From assembly GCA_963840055.1 (NCBI GenBank), contig CAWIXM010000026.1, positions 1 to 64,000 of the forward strand: DNA of 64,000 nt, written 5' to 3'. Below, piece by piece: positions 8,815 to 20,730 of the stretch (position 1 is its first letter; every line of letters begins with the position of its first letter). Made by a program: the position numbers and the translations under genes. Under the pieces are notes generated by a model. That model was not told where the DNA came from and searched no databases. It saw only the letters and a program-made list of their open reading frames with translations. The DNA comes from Rhodoplanes sp963840055 (GTDB taxonomy: Bacteria; Pseudomonadota; Alphaproteobacteria; Rhizobiales; Xanthobacteraceae).

Positions 8815-10026
8815 TCATCCCCCCGCGTCGCCGAACCTGACGACCTTCCGACCTTTCGTCAAACCGTCGAGATAATCCGCCCAGTGCTGCATCATGCGCC
8901 GGCGCTCGGCGAGATATTGCGCGTGGTTGTACGCGGCGCGGACCTTGTTGCGCTCGTCATGCGCCAACTGCCGTTCGATCCAGTCCTGGTGGAAGCCCAT
9001 TTCGTTGAGCAGGGTTGAGGCGACACCCCGGAATCCATGAACCGTCGCACGACCGTGATACCCCATCCGATAAAGCGCATAGAGCATCGTGTTGTTGCTC
9101 ATAAAACCCTCGACCCCCTTCGACGGAAACAGGAACGGGCTGTTGCCTGCCAGAGGCCGAAGCTCCTTCAGCACCTCGACCGCCTGTCGCGACAGGGGCA
9201 CGATGTGCGGCGCTCGCATCTTCATGCGCTCTGCTGGGATGCGCCACTCGCCTGCCTCAAGGTCGAACTCATCCCACCGTGCCGCGCGTAACTCACCGGT
9301 GCGCACGAAGGTGAGGGTCATCAGGCGGAGCGCCAGTCGGGTGCGCGGCTCTCCGTCGTACGTTGACAGCGCTCGCAGGAAGCCCGGAAGCTCCTCGCGC
9401 GGCATCGCCCTGTGGTGCTGTTGCCGGCCGGCCGATTTCAGTGCGCCCTTAAGGTCGGCGGCCGGGTCCCGTCTCGCCCGTCCGGTCGCGATCGCATAGC
9501 GAAACACCTGTCCGACCGTCTGCCGCAGCCGCTTGGCAATGTCGAGCGCGCCGCGGCCTTCTACCCTCGGCAACACGTCGAGCAATTCCGGCGCCTCGAT
9601 CTCGGCGATCGGACGCGAGCCAATCGCCGGAAACACGTCAGCCTCCAAGCGCACCATGACATGCCGGGCATAACCCGGCGTCCAGCCGTCCTTCTGATTG
9701 GCATGCCACTCCCGCGCCAGCGCCTCGAACGTGTTATCCGCCGAGAGCTTCGCCGCGCGCCTTTCGTCCTTCCGCGCCTGGGACGGATCGATGCCCGCCG
9801 CGAGCTGCCGTTTAGCCGCGTCGCGCGCGGCTCGGGCATCGGCCAAGGGGACGGCGGGGTAGGCGCCGAGGGCGAGCGTCTTCTGTTTCCCGCCGAACCG
9901 ATACGCCATCCGCCAATAGCAACCGCCCCTGGGGTCGACCAGAAGGTGGAGACCGCCGCCGTCACTTAACTTGCGCGGGCGAGCGCCCGGCTTGGCTTTG
10001 CGACACAGGACATCGGTGAGAGGCAT
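8815..10026 (-). CDS. P4-type tyrosine integrase (403 aa)
   Basis: It catalyses site-specific integration and excision of a genomic island. The N-terminus (MPLTDVLCRKAKPGARPRKL, DGGGLHLLV) is the DUF4102 arm-binding domain; the C-terminus has the catalytic pattern: Arg in FVRTGELRAARW, His-x-x-Arg in VHGFRGVAST, His in QLAHDERNKVRAAYNH and the nucleophilic Tyr in NHAQYLAERRRMMQHWADYL. Length is normal and the frame intact. It lies 174 bases from tRNA-Val, with the gene pointing away from the tRNA, the classical arrangement for tRNA-targeted islands. The island body lies to the left. I did not find the second copy of the tRNA 3' end in this window. Confidence 0.93.
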   Translation of the reverse strand: MPLTDVLCRKAKPGARPRKLSDGGGLHLLVDPRGGCYWRMAYRFGGKQKTLALGAYPAVPLADARAARDAAKRQLAAGIDPSQARKDERRAAKLSADNTFEALAREWHANQKDGWTPGYARHVMVRLEADVFPAIGSRPIAEIEAPELLDVLPRVEGRGALDIAKRLRQTVGQVFRYAIATGRARRDPAADLKGALKSAGRQQHHRAMPREELPGFLRALSTYDGEPRTRLALRLMTLTFVRTGELRAARWDEFDLEAGEWRIPAERMKMRAPHIVPLSRQAVEVLKELRPLAGNSPFLFPSKGVEGFMSNNTMLYALYRMGYHGRATVHGFRGVASTLLNEMGFHQDWIERQLAHDERNKVRAAYNHAQYLAERRRMMQHWADYLDGLTKGRKVVRFGDAGG

Positions 10027-10200
10027 GTTGGTATCTCGGCAGGAACGCGACAGAGTGTGCCAACATATATACCAACAATTTTTCCGGATACCAGAAGACT
10101 ACCGCGAACGCCATCGCACCGGAGCGGAGAAATTATCCTTGTCTGGCAGCGATATTGTCGTACCCTGACGGACCGGAGCGGACAGTTGCGGACCATGATA

Positions 10201-10276
10201 TGGTGGGCGGTGACGGACTCGAACCGCCGGCCCTCTCGGTGTAAACGAGATGCTCTACCAACTGAGCTAACCGCCC
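10201..10276 (-). tRNA. tRNA-Val (UAC)
   Basis: The minus strand reads GGGCGGTTAGCTCAG at the 5' end. The anticodon stem TCTCG/CGAGA holds the loop TTTACAC (anticodon TAC), and GTTCGAGTC forms the T arm. The encoded CCA is at 10201-10203. It pairs fully over the seven-base acceptor. It is the likely attachment site for the neighbouring integrase. Confidence 0.95.
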
Positions 10277-10553
10277 GCGCGCGAATTATCGCGGCTTCGC
10301 GCCATTGCGCAAGCGCGTTCGGGGGGCCCGAAAAAGCCGGCGACGATCTCGGTCCGCGCACGGGGCACCCCGCCGCTCTGCAATAGCTCCGAGTTTCGAA
10401 ACACGCGTGCAGCTGTCCGGCCCGCTTTTCCGGGCGCCCGCGAGTGTGACCGAATCACAACTCCCGCCCGTCAAATGCGTCAGGCTTTGACAAGCTTGGC
10501 CGCCCAACAACCTGGAAATGTTAGAGTTCGAGGCGCTGGGGCTGGGGGGTCAC

Positions 10554-13500
10554 ATGCGAAGGTTTTGCCTTGCTGGCGTTTCGTTGATCGCATTGGCGGC
10601 GATGGCGCCGGCGAGCGCGGCGGATCTGCCGGTAAGCCCCCTGCCGGCCGTTCCCCTCTGGAGCTGGACCGGCTTCTATTTCGGCTCTCATATCGGCGAG
10701 GCCTGGGCGCGCAAGAACTGGCAGAACGCCGACGGCTTCTTCGGACCGGCGGGTCCGTTCGCGATAGACTTCGCTCCATTCGCGGGGGCCGGCACCTCCG
10801 GCGGCGTCTTCGGCGGCCTGCAAGCCGGTTACAATCTCCAATACGGTCCTGTCGTGTGGGGCCTCGAACTCGAGGGAAGCACCGCCGATCTCGATGGCAA
10901 CGCGCGCTGCGCGGTTGCCTCTTACCTCTGCAACAGCCGCATCGACTATATGGGGACGCTGACCGGACGGGTCGGCTACGCGTTCGGCAACACGCTGCTC
11001 TACGTCAAGGGCGGCGGCGCCTACGCGCATGATACGTATCTCATGACCGCGTTCGAATTTCCCCAAGTCTTCAATGCCAACGACAACCGTTTTGGTTGGA
11101 CGGCCGGCATCGGCGTCGAATACGCCTTCACTCCCGCGTGGTCGACCAAGCTCGAATTCGACTATCTCGACTTCGGCAGCGGCTCCACCACGTTCATTGC
11201 GCAAGCGCCGACCTTCTATCAATCCAACATTGCGATCGACCAGACGGTTTATCGCCTGAAGGCCGGGATCAATTACAGGTTCGACTGGAGTATGCTGGGT
11301 TTTGCCCCGCCGGCAAACGCGCCGGCGGTGGTCGCTGCTGCCTTCTCGCCTGACAGCGCTCTCGCGCCTGCGGTCCCCGCATGGACCGTCGAAGCCGGTG
11401 TGCGCTACTGGTACAGCAATGGCCGCTATCAGAAGAACTTGTTCGATACCGATGTCGCCGGGCGGCTGAACTCACGGCTCAGCTACGACGACATGCCCAG
11501 CCATGCCGGCGAGGCGTTCGGCCGCTTCGACCATAATAACGGCCTGTTCATCAAAGCCAATCTCGGCGTCGGCGATCTCGTTGACGGCACGCTCCACGAC
11601 GAGGACTTTCCTGCCTTCGTCTACTATTCGAACACGGTTTCGAATATGAAGGACGGCCGTATGCGCTATGGCAGCGCCGATGCCGGCTACAACTTCCTGA
11701 CCAGTCCGCTGGGAAAGCTCGGAGCGTATATCGGCTACCGCTATTTCTATGAACGCGGCAATGGTTTCGGATGCCGCCAGACCGCGACGGACGTGGTTTG
11801 CGTACCGACGATCTCGGCGGACTATCTCGGCCTGAGCGAGACCGAGACTTGGCGCGGGGTGGCGGTCGGCTTGAACACGCAAATGCAGCTTGCCGACCGC
11901 GTCCGGCTCGAAATGGACGGCGCGATCCTGCCCTATGTCAATCGCTACGGTTTCGACAATCATTGGTTCCGGCCGGACATCAATCCGCAGCTGGAGCTCG
12001 CCCACGGCTGGGGCGCTCAGTTCGAAGCCATCCTTTCGTATGCAGTGACGCCGCAGTGGAGCGTCGGTCTCGGGGGACGATACTGGTACTTCACCACCAC
12101 CGAGGGCAGCGTACAGTTCCCGGGAAGCGTGCCGGATTCTCCAATGAAGTTCTCCGCCGAACGGTACGGCGGCTTCTTGCAGACCTCATACAAGCTCGGC
12201 GGCGGGTTCGGCTCCGCGCCCGGCATGAGCGCGCCCGCAGGCATTTTCAAAGCTCCGCCGCTGATCACGCCGGTATGGGACTGGACCGGCCTCTATGGCG
12301 GCGCTCACGTCGGCGGCGCATGGGGACGGAAGGAGTGGTCGCCGACTTCGGGATACTTCACCCATCCCGACTTCACTCCGTTCGTCGGCTGGGGCGATGT
12401 CGACGGATTCGTTGGCGGCGGACAGGTCGGCGCCAACTATCAGATCGCCAATTGGGTGCTCGGCCTCGAAGGCGAGTTCAGCTGGTCCGATCTCGATGGT
12501 TATGCGCCTTGCGCAGGGTTCTTCACCTGCCACACGCGCACCGACAACGTGGCTACGGCCGCCGGCCGCCTCGGCTACGCCTACGGCAATCTGCTCATCT
12601 ATTCGAAAGCAGGGGCTGCGTGGGCCTGGGACAGGCATGACGTCGTCGCCGCCTTCGAAACAGGAAACGTATTCACCGCAGACGTGACCCGGACGGGTTG
12701 GATGGTCGGATCGGGCCTCGAATACGGCTTCACTCCCAACTGGTCGGCGAAGATCGAATACAATTACCTGGACTTCGGAACCAACTCGATCGCGTTCACC
12801 GATCAGGTCGGCAACAGCTCGACCATCGACATGAAGCAGACCATTCAAACGGTGAAAGTCGGAACGAACTATCGGTTCAATTGGGCGGCGCCCGCCGCGG
12901 CCTATGCGGCACCGGCGGCGGGTTTGGTGGTCCCAGCACCGTTGCCTGAGGCGCCTTTCACCTGGACGGGCATTTACATGGGCCTCCATACTGGCGCAGC
13001 CCATTACGACACCGACTGGAGCAACCCATTCGGCCCGCAGGTATTCGGCGACACGATCGGCGCCGGCGGCTGGCTCGCGGGCGGCCAGCTCGGCTTCAAT
13101 TACCAGACCGCCGTCTTGGTGCTGGGTTTGGAAGCCGACGCCAGCGCGGCCTATCTCGACGGGAGCAACACCTGCCTTGTGGGCCTCGATCCCAGGGTCG
13201 GCGGCGTGAACTGCACCGCCAAAGTCAATGCGCTTGGCACTGCAGCCGCCCGCATCGGCTATGCGTTCGACCGCACGCTCCTCTATATCAAAGGCGGCGG
13301 CGCGTGGGCCGATAACACGTTCGAACTCAACCTGGTCGGGGTTGGCGCGTCCAATTACGAGGTCAGTTCCGGCCGGTTTGGTTGGACAGTCGGCGGCGGC
13401 GTCGAACACGTCCTGTTCCCGAATGTCACCGCCAAGCTCGAATACAATTATCTAGCCCTCGGCAGTCACAGCGTCGCATTCAACGTTCCGCCGGCGTTTT

Positions 13501-13601
13501 CAGTCATCAACAACCTGTCCATCGGGCAGGACATTCACGCCGTCAAGCTCGGCGTCAATTATCTGTTCAACTGGGGCGCGCCCGTCGTCGCAAAATACTG
13601 A
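10554..13601 (+). CDS. Outer-membrane protein with four tandem beta-barrel modules (1,015 aa)
   Basis: Signal peptide MRRFCLAGVSLIALAAMAPA with cleavage after residue ~22 (ASA-ADLP). Module 1 (about 32-244), module 3 (about 572-777) and module 4 (about 799-1015) are Omp25/31-type barrels: each opens with W[ST]W-TG-[FI]Y.G and closes with an aromatic strand (NYRFDW, NYRFNW, NYLFNW). Module 2 (about 275-548) is different, opening WTVEAGVRYWYSNGRY and containing GDLVDGTLHDEDFP and AYIGYRYFYERG, which recalls omptin-like or Protochlamydia-type barrels. Family members usually hold one barrel of ~200-250 residues, so four in one frame is unusual. I placed the start at 10554 because the signal peptide begins there. 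It ends about 50 bp before a strong terminator. Confidence 0.85.
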   Translation: MRRFCLAGVSLIALAAMAPASAADLPVSPLPAVPLWSWTGFYFGSHIGEAWARKNWQNADGFFGPAGPFAIDFAPFAGAGTSGGVFGGLQAGYNLQYGPVVWGLELEGSTADLDGNARCAVASYLCNSRIDYMGTLTGRVGYAFGNTLLYVKGGGAYAHDTYLMTAFEFPQVFNANDNRFGWTAGIGVEYAFTPAWSTKLEFDYLDFGSGSTTFIAQAPTFYQSNIAIDQTVYRLKAGINYRFDWSMLGFAPPANAPAVVAAAFSPDSALAPAVPAWTVEAGVRYWYSNGRYQKNLFDTDVAGRLNSRLSYDDMPSHAGEAFGRFDHNNGLFIKANLGVGDLVDGTLHDEDFPAFVYYSNTVSNMKDGRMRYGSADAGYNFLTSPLGKLGAYIGYRYFYERGNGFGCRQTATDVVCVPTISADYLGLSETETWRGVAVGLNTQMQLADRVRLEMDGAILPYVNRYGFDNHWFRPDINPQLELAHGWGAQFEAILSYAVTPQWSVGLGGRYWYFTTTEGSVQFPGSVPDSPMKFSAERYGGFLQTSYKLGGGFGSAPGMSAPAGIFKAPPLITPVWDWTGLYGGAHVGGAWGRKEWSPTSGYFTHPDFTPFVGWGDVDGFVGGGQVGANYQIANWVLGLEGEFSWSDLDGYAPCAGFFTCHTRTDNVATAAGRLGYAYGNLLIYSKAGAAWAWDRHDVVAAFETGNVFTADVTRTGWMVGSGLEYGFTPNWSAKIEYNYLDFGTNSIAFTDQVGNSSTIDMKQTIQTVKVGTNYRFNWAAPAAAYAAPAAGLVVPAPLPEAPFTWTGIYMGLHTGAAHYDTDWSNPFGPQVFGDTIGAGGWLAGGQLGFNYQTAVLVLGLEADASAAYLDGSNTCLVGLDPRVGGVNCTAKVNALGTAAARIGYAFDRTLLYIKGGGAWADNTFELNLVGVGASNYEVSSGRFGWTVGGGVEHVLFPNVTAKLEYNYLALGSHSVAFNVPPAFSVINNLSIGQDIHAVKLGVNYLFNWGAPVVAKY

Positions 13602-13652
13602 CGACTTACGACGCACGCGGTGGCGCTGCGCGTCCGTGCAGGCCACAAGAGA

Positions 13653-13678
13653 AAAGGCGGCGCAGCAGCGCCGCCTTT
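13653..13678. terminator. Intrinsic terminator between the barrel gene and lon
   Basis: Perfect 10-bp stem AAAGGCGGCG / CGCCGCCTTT with the loop CAGCAG. The A and T tails on the two arms make it usable from both directions, which suits the convergent barrel gene and lon. Confidence 0.9.
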
Positions 13679-13726
13679 CTTGCCCGGTGATTTATCTCAA
13701 AAAGCTTCCGCCTTTCGCGATGTGCA

Positions 13727-16153
<2,427 letters not shown>

Positions 16154-16457
16154 GGTCTAATCCTTATTGCTACGCCCCACCCTGCGACCCGCAGAATGCG
16201 CCGTCGCAGCGGAGTGCCCGGGACCAGGTAGGGAGCGCGGAACTCGATGAAACTCCGGGGAGTTTCGACACCGCGCCGCGGCGAGGGACGAGACCCTGCC
16301 CGGGAAATCGATTTGGAACGCCTAGCTCGACATTTGAGCGTTCGCAGGCCTATAGGTGGCGACCGGCCGGGAACGTGTCAAGAACGGCAAATTCCCCCGT
16401 CTTTTATCAACTTCTATTTGCGGGCGACGCCAATACGCCCGGATGGAGCGTGACGGG

Positions 16458-17723
16458 TCAGGCGCTCGCGCCAGCGTCCCCTGCCCGGTCCGCATAGATG
16501 TAGAGCGGCCGCGCCGTGCCTTCGACCACCTCGCGGGAAATCACCACTTCCTCGACCCCTTCGAGGCTCGGCAGATCGAACATCGTATCGAGGAGTATAC
16601 CTTCCATGATCGAACGCAACCCGCGCGCCCCGGTCTTGCGCTCGATCGCCTTGCGGGCGATCGCGCCAAGCGCTTCCTCGGCGAGGGTGAGGTCGATGCT
16701 CTCCATCTCGAACAGGCGCTGATACTGCTTGATGAGCGCGTTTTTCGGCTCCAGCAGGATGCGCTTGAGGGCGGCCTCGTCCAAGTCCTCCAGCGTGGCG
16801 ACGACCGGCAGGCGGCCGACGAATTCGGGAATCAGCCCGTATTTGAGCAGGTCCTCCGGCTCAACCTCGCGGAAGATCTCGCCGGTCTTGCGGTCCTCGG
16901 GCGCCATCACCTTGGCGGAGAAGCCGATCGAGGTCGACCGCCCGCGTGCCGAAATGATCTTTTCGAGGCCTGAGAACGCGCCCCCGCACACGAACAGGAT
17001 ATTGGTCGTGTCGACCTGCAGGAACTCCTGCTGCGGGTGCTTGCGGCCGCCCTGGGGCGGCACCGACGCGATGGTGCCTTCCATGATTTTCAAGAGCGCC
17101 TGCTGGACGCCCTCGCCCGACACGTCGCGTGTGATCGAGGGGTTGTCGGACTTGCGGCTGATCTTGTCGATCTCGTCGATATAGACGATGCCCCGCTGCG
17201 CCCGCTCGACATTGTAGTCGGCCGACTGCAGCAGCTTGAGAATGATGTTCTCGACGTCTTCGCCGACGTAGCCCGCCTCCGTGAGCGTCGTCGCGTCCGC
17301 CATCGTGAACGGCACGTCGAGGATGCGGGCGAGCGTCTGGGCCAGCAGCGTCTTGCCCGAGCCGGTCGGTCCGATCAGCAGGATGTTCGATTTGGCAAGC
17401 TCGACATCGTTGTGCTTGGTCTGATGATTGAGTCGCTTGTAGTGATTGTGCACGGCGACCGAGAGCACCTTCTTGGCGTGTTCCTGGCCGATTACGTAGT
17501 CGTCGAGCACCTTGCGGATCTCTCGCGGCGTCGGAATCCCGTCGCGCGACTTCACCAGCGAAGACTTGTTCTCCTCGCGGATAATGTCCATGCACAGCTC
17601 GACGCACTCGTCGCAGATGAACACCGTCGGTCCGGCGATGAGCTTACGCACCTCATGCTGGCTCTTGCCGCAGAAGGAGCAGTACAGGGTGTTTTTCGAA
17701 TCGCTCCCGCCAACTTTGCTCAT
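16458..17723 (-). CDS. clpX: ClpX, ATPase subunit of the ClpXP protease (421 aa)
   Basis: AAA+ unfoldase that feeds substrates to ClpP. The N-terminal zinc-binding domain CSFCGKSQHEVRKLIAG and ICDECVELC has four Cys (about residues 15-40). Walker A is GPTGSGKTLLAQ near residue 117, Walker B IVYIDEIDKI, and a pore loop follows. C-terminal ARTGARGLRSIMEGIL-like sensor text is present as KTGARGLRSIMEG. The frame is intact and of normal length. It lies downstream of clpP in the same direction, separated by ~360 bp, and upstream of lon. Confidence 0.98.
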   Translation of the reverse strand: MSKVGGSDSKNTLYCSFCGKSQHEVRKLIAGPTVFICDECVELCMDIIREENKSSLVKSRDGIPTPREIRKVLDDYVIGQEHAKKVLSVAVHNHYKRLNHQTKHNDVELAKSNILLIGPTGSGKTLLAQTLARILDVPFTMADATTLTEAGYVGEDVENIILKLLQSADYNVERAQRGIVYIDEIDKISRKSDNPSITRDVSGEGVQQALLKIMEGTIASVPPQGGRKHPQQEFLQVDTTNILFVCGGAFSGLEKIISARGRSTSIGFSAKVMAPEDRKTGEIFREVEPEDLLKYGLIPEFVGRLPVVATLEDLDEAALKRILLEPKNALIKQYQRLFEMESIDLTLAEEALGAIARKAIERKTGARGLRSIMEGILLDTMFDLPSLEGVEEVVISREVVEGTARPLYIYADRAGDAGASA

Positions 17724-18084
17724 CCGTCAATCTCCGCAGGTCCGCGCCGCCGACAGGCCTTGCCTGGCGCGTGCGATTGAACCGAACAGGACCCGTCGCG
17801 CATGGACCCTACCAAACTCGTTACAACCACCAGTGATTTCCGCCGCCTCCTTGCGCGATGCGCCTATCGAAGCACGTTAGCGCTAGGTTGATCAAGAATT
17901 CACTAATAATGAATTTTTGAAGCGCCCTCCTTGCTCAGTCACCCGAGCGGCCGTTCCCATGCAAGCCGCATTCCACCTTGGGAATGACGCGCAATCATGG
18001 CGAAATCGAAGCTTCCGGCCCCTAAAACGGCCGGTGCGCCCGCCCACCCGGCGGCAGGTCGCAAAAAAGAAGATGTTGCGCCGT
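17724..18084. other. clpP-clpX intergenic region
   Basis: About 360 bases without a credible gene. The part near clpX is AT-rich for this genome (GATCAAGAATTCACTAATAA, near 17890-17909) and may carry the clpX promoter, but I cannot assign -35/-10 boxes with confidence. Confidence 0.4.
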
Positions 18085-18714
18085 TTAGGGCTTTTCTATC
18101 TCTTCGGGCCGGCGTTCGATGACGTTGTCGACGATGCCGAATTCCTTGGCCGCCTCGGCCGTAAAGAACATGTCGCGCTCGAGCGCCTCTTCGATCTTTT
18201 TCAGGGGCTGGCCCGTATGGTGGACATAAATCTCGTTCAGCCGCTTGCGCATGTTCAGGATTTCCTGGGCATGGATCATGATGTCGCTGGCCTGGCCCTG
18301 AAAGCCCCCAGACGGCTGGTGGACCATGATTCGGGCATTCGGGAGCGCATAGCGCATGTCCTTTGCGCCACCTGCGAGCAGGAGCGACCCCATCGAGGCG
18401 GCCTGGCCGACGCATAGGGTGGAGATCGCCGGTCGAATGAACTGCATCGTATCGTAGATCGCGAGCCCCGCCGTGACGACCCCGCCGGGCGAGTTGATGT
18501 ACATCGCGATCTCTTTCTTCGGATTCTCCGCCTCCAGGAACATCAGCTGGGCGACGACCAGAGTCGCCATGTTGTCCTCGACGACCCCGGTAATGAAGAT
18601 GATGCGCTCCTTCAGGAGCCGGGAATAGATGTCGTAGGCGCGCTCGCCCCGGTTGGTCTGTTCGACCACCATGGGCACGAGGTAGTTCATATAGGTGTCG
18701 CCAGGGTCGCGCAT
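18085..18714 (-). CDS. clpP: ClpP, proteolytic subunit of ClpXP/ClpAP (209 aa)
   Basis: Serine protease that forms the double-ring chamber. I chose the start MRDPGDTYMNYLVPMVVEQ at 18714, the family's normal N-terminus, over an in-frame extension to 18762 that would overlap the upstream gene. The catalytic Ser is in GQAASMGSLLL, His in ARIMVHQPSGG and Asp in YVHHTGQPLKKIEEALERD. Length is normal. The gene is preceded by a small zinc-finger gene only 13 bases away and followed by clpX. Confidence 0.97.
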   Translation of the reverse strand: MRDPGDTYMNYLVPMVVEQTNRGERAYDIYSRLLKERIIFITGVVEDNMATLVVAQLMFLEAENPKKEIAMYINSPGGVVTAGLAIYDTMQFIRPAISTLCVGQAASMGSLLLAGGAKDMRYALPNARIMVHQPSGGFQGQASDIMIHAQEILNMRKRLNEIYVHHTGQPLKKIEEALERDMFFTAEAAKEFGIVDNVIERRPEEIEKP

Positions 18715-18727
18715 TTGATTTGCCTTG

Positions 18728-18934
18728 TCAGTGGTTAGGTGCGTGCGGCTTCGACCCGCCATGCTCCTCTAGGACCGCGACACATTTCGCGATGCATGCA
18801 TCACAGATATAGCCGGATGCGCCGGCGACAAGACGCTCCACCTCAGAGGCCCGCCGCCCACAAAACGAACAGCGCAGTCGCCGCGGCGGCCACCGGCGCG
18901 CGGGCGCCAAGCCGGCCTGAAGGCCATGTGCCAA
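18728..18934 (-). CDS. Stand-alone ClpX-type C4 zinc-finger protein (~68 aa)
   Basis: The product contains RCSFCGRRASEVERLVAG and YICDACIAKCVAVLEEHGG, which matches the zinc-binding domain of ClpX residue for residue at the four Cys and the spacing between pairs, but nothing else follows. In ClpX this domain dimerises and binds substrates and the adaptor SspB. The start is uncertain: a TTG at 18934 opens the frame and there is no good ATG; another TTG lies eight codons in. The stop is 13 bases before the clpP ATG, so the two are likely co-transcribed. It may be a ClpX adaptor or decoy; that role is inference. Confidence 0.68.
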   Translation of the reverse strand: MAHGLQAGLAPARRWPPRRLRCSFCGRRASEVERLVAGASGYICDACIAKCVAVLEEHGGSKPHAPNH

Positions 18935-19003
18935 ATCGCGTCATGAGCCTCGCCTCGCTGCCACCCCGTGCGCGCATGATTCCGCGCTTGGCCGGCGCCG
19001 TGC

Positions 19004-20365
19004 TCACGTCGCCGGGCTCGCGGCCTCGTCGTCCTTGAACAGCTCCTCGCGCGTCACCGGCTTGTTCGTTACTTGGGCAAGTTCAAGGACAAAATCCACC
19101 ACTTTGTCCTCGAAGATCGGCGCGCGCACCGCCGCCAGAGCGGTGGGAGTCTTGCGGTAGTACTCCCAAATCTCCTGCTCGCGGCCGGGGAACTGACGGG
19201 CGCGCTCATGAACAGCCCGCGCAATCTCCTCGTCAGTGACCTTGATGCTGTTCTTCTCTCCGATATCGGCGAGGACCAGTCCCAGACGGACGCGCCGGTC
19301 GGCGATCCCGCGATACTCCTCCCGCGCCTTTTCCTCGGTCGTTCCTTCGTCGGCGAAGGTGTGGTTCTGCGCCTTGAGATCGGCGAGAATCGCTTCCCAG
19401 ATATTCTTGAACTCCTCCTCCACCAGGGAGGGCGGCGCGGCGAACCGATGCAGCTCATCGAGCTTATCGAGGAGCGTGCGCTTGAGCTTGAGCCTGCTCT
19501 GAGCAGCGAGTTCCTGCCGCATCCGTTCCTCGACCACGGCTTCGAGCCGATCGATCGATTCGAGACCGACCGCTTTTGCGAGCTCCTCGCCGGCGAGCGC
19601 CGCTCCCGGGGTTTCGATCAAACTTACCGTGACCTCGAACACGGCCGCTTTCCCCGCGAGCTTCTCGGCGAGGTAGTTCTCGGGAAACGTCACCGTGACG
19701 CTGCGCGTCTCGCCGGCGGAAGCGCCCACCAGCTGCTCTTCGAAGCTCGGGATGAACGTGCCTGAGCCGATGACGATCGGGATGTTTTCCCCCGATCCGC
19801 CTTCGAATGTCTCGCCGTCCACGGTCCCGGTGAAGGACACGGTCACCCGATCTCCGGTCTCCGCCTTCGCCCCCTCGCCTTTGCCCAGGAAGGGACGGTT
19901 CTGCTCGCCGATACGCTGAACCGCCGCTGTCACCTCGTCCTTAGTCACATCGGCCGTCAGCCGCTCGAGCTTGATCGACTTGAAGTCGGCGAGTTCGATC
20001 GTCGGCACCACTTCGAGCGACACGGTGTACGACAGGTCGATCTTGCCGGCGACGACCTGTTCGAGTTCGTCCTTGTCCTCCGGCATCTTGATCTGCGGAT
20101 CCAAGGCGAGCTTGAATCCGTGCTCGGAAATGATCTTGGCGTTTGTCTCGCGGACGAGTTCCTCGATCGCTTCCGCCATCACGGAGCGTCCATAAAGACG
20201 ACGCAGGTGAGCGATCGGGACCTTGCCGGGCCGAAACCCGTTCAACCGGATATTGTCCTTGATCTGCGCCAGGCGATCGGCCAGGCGCGATTCAAGATCG
20301 GCGGCGGGAACGAATACTTGAAATTCGCGCCTGAGGCCCTCGGCGAGGGTTTGCGTCACCTGCAT
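19004..20365 (-). CDS. tig: Trigger factor (453 aa)
   Basis: Ribosome-associated chaperone and peptidyl-prolyl isomerase. The start MQVTQTLAEGLRREFQVFVP at 20365 is the normal N-terminus; a 42-residue upstream extension reads into the tRNA gene and is spurious. The ribosome-binding signature GFRPGKVPIAHLRRLYG is near residue 45, and the FKBP-type domain is around VTVSFTGTVDGETFEGG. The C-terminal arm domain runs to the end (KPVTREELFKDDEAA). It is the first gene of the tig-clpP-clpX-lon block, with the small zinc-finger gene next. Confidence 0.97.
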   Translation of the reverse strand: MQVTQTLAEGLRREFQVFVPAADLESRLADRLAQIKDNIRLNGFRPGKVPIAHLRRLYGRSVMAEAIEELVRETNAKIISEHGFKLALDPQIKMPEDKDELEQVVAGKIDLSYTVSLEVVPTIELADFKSIKLERLTADVTKDEVTAAVQRIGEQNRPFLGKGEGAKAETGDRVTVSFTGTVDGETFEGGSGENIPIVIGSGTFIPSFEEQLVGASAGETRSVTVTFPENYLAEKLAGKAAVFEVTVSLIETPGAALAGEELAKAVGLESIDRLEAVVEERMRQELAAQSRLKLKRTLLDKLDELHRFAAPPSLVEEEFKNIWEAILADLKAQNHTFADEGTTEEKAREEYRGIADRRVRLGLVLADIGEKNSIKVTDEEIARAVHERARQFPGREQEIWEYYRKTPTALAAVRAPIFEDKVVDFVLELAQVTNKPVTREELFKDDEAASPAT

Positions 20366-20449
20366 GTCGGTCTCGTCGGCTGTCGGTTGTTCGCAGCTGT
20401 TGTTGGCGCGCGCGGCGCACATGGGTTGATACGACCCGCTCTCGGCGGC

Positions 20450-20534
<85 letters not shown>

Positions 20535-20730
20535 CGCGGGCAGCGTTGCGAGAACGCGAACCAGCGAGCGCGCGGCTTATATCATGGGGTTGTCGGGCGT
20601 TACATCATAAATTGCATGGACAATTGTGCTTTGCAGAAACCCACTTCCCGGGCCCGCCTTCCCAGTCGTGCGCGCCGCGGCGCTGCTCGAGAGCCAAAGA
20701 TGGTAACGCCCGGCGAGGGCCGCAACCGGG

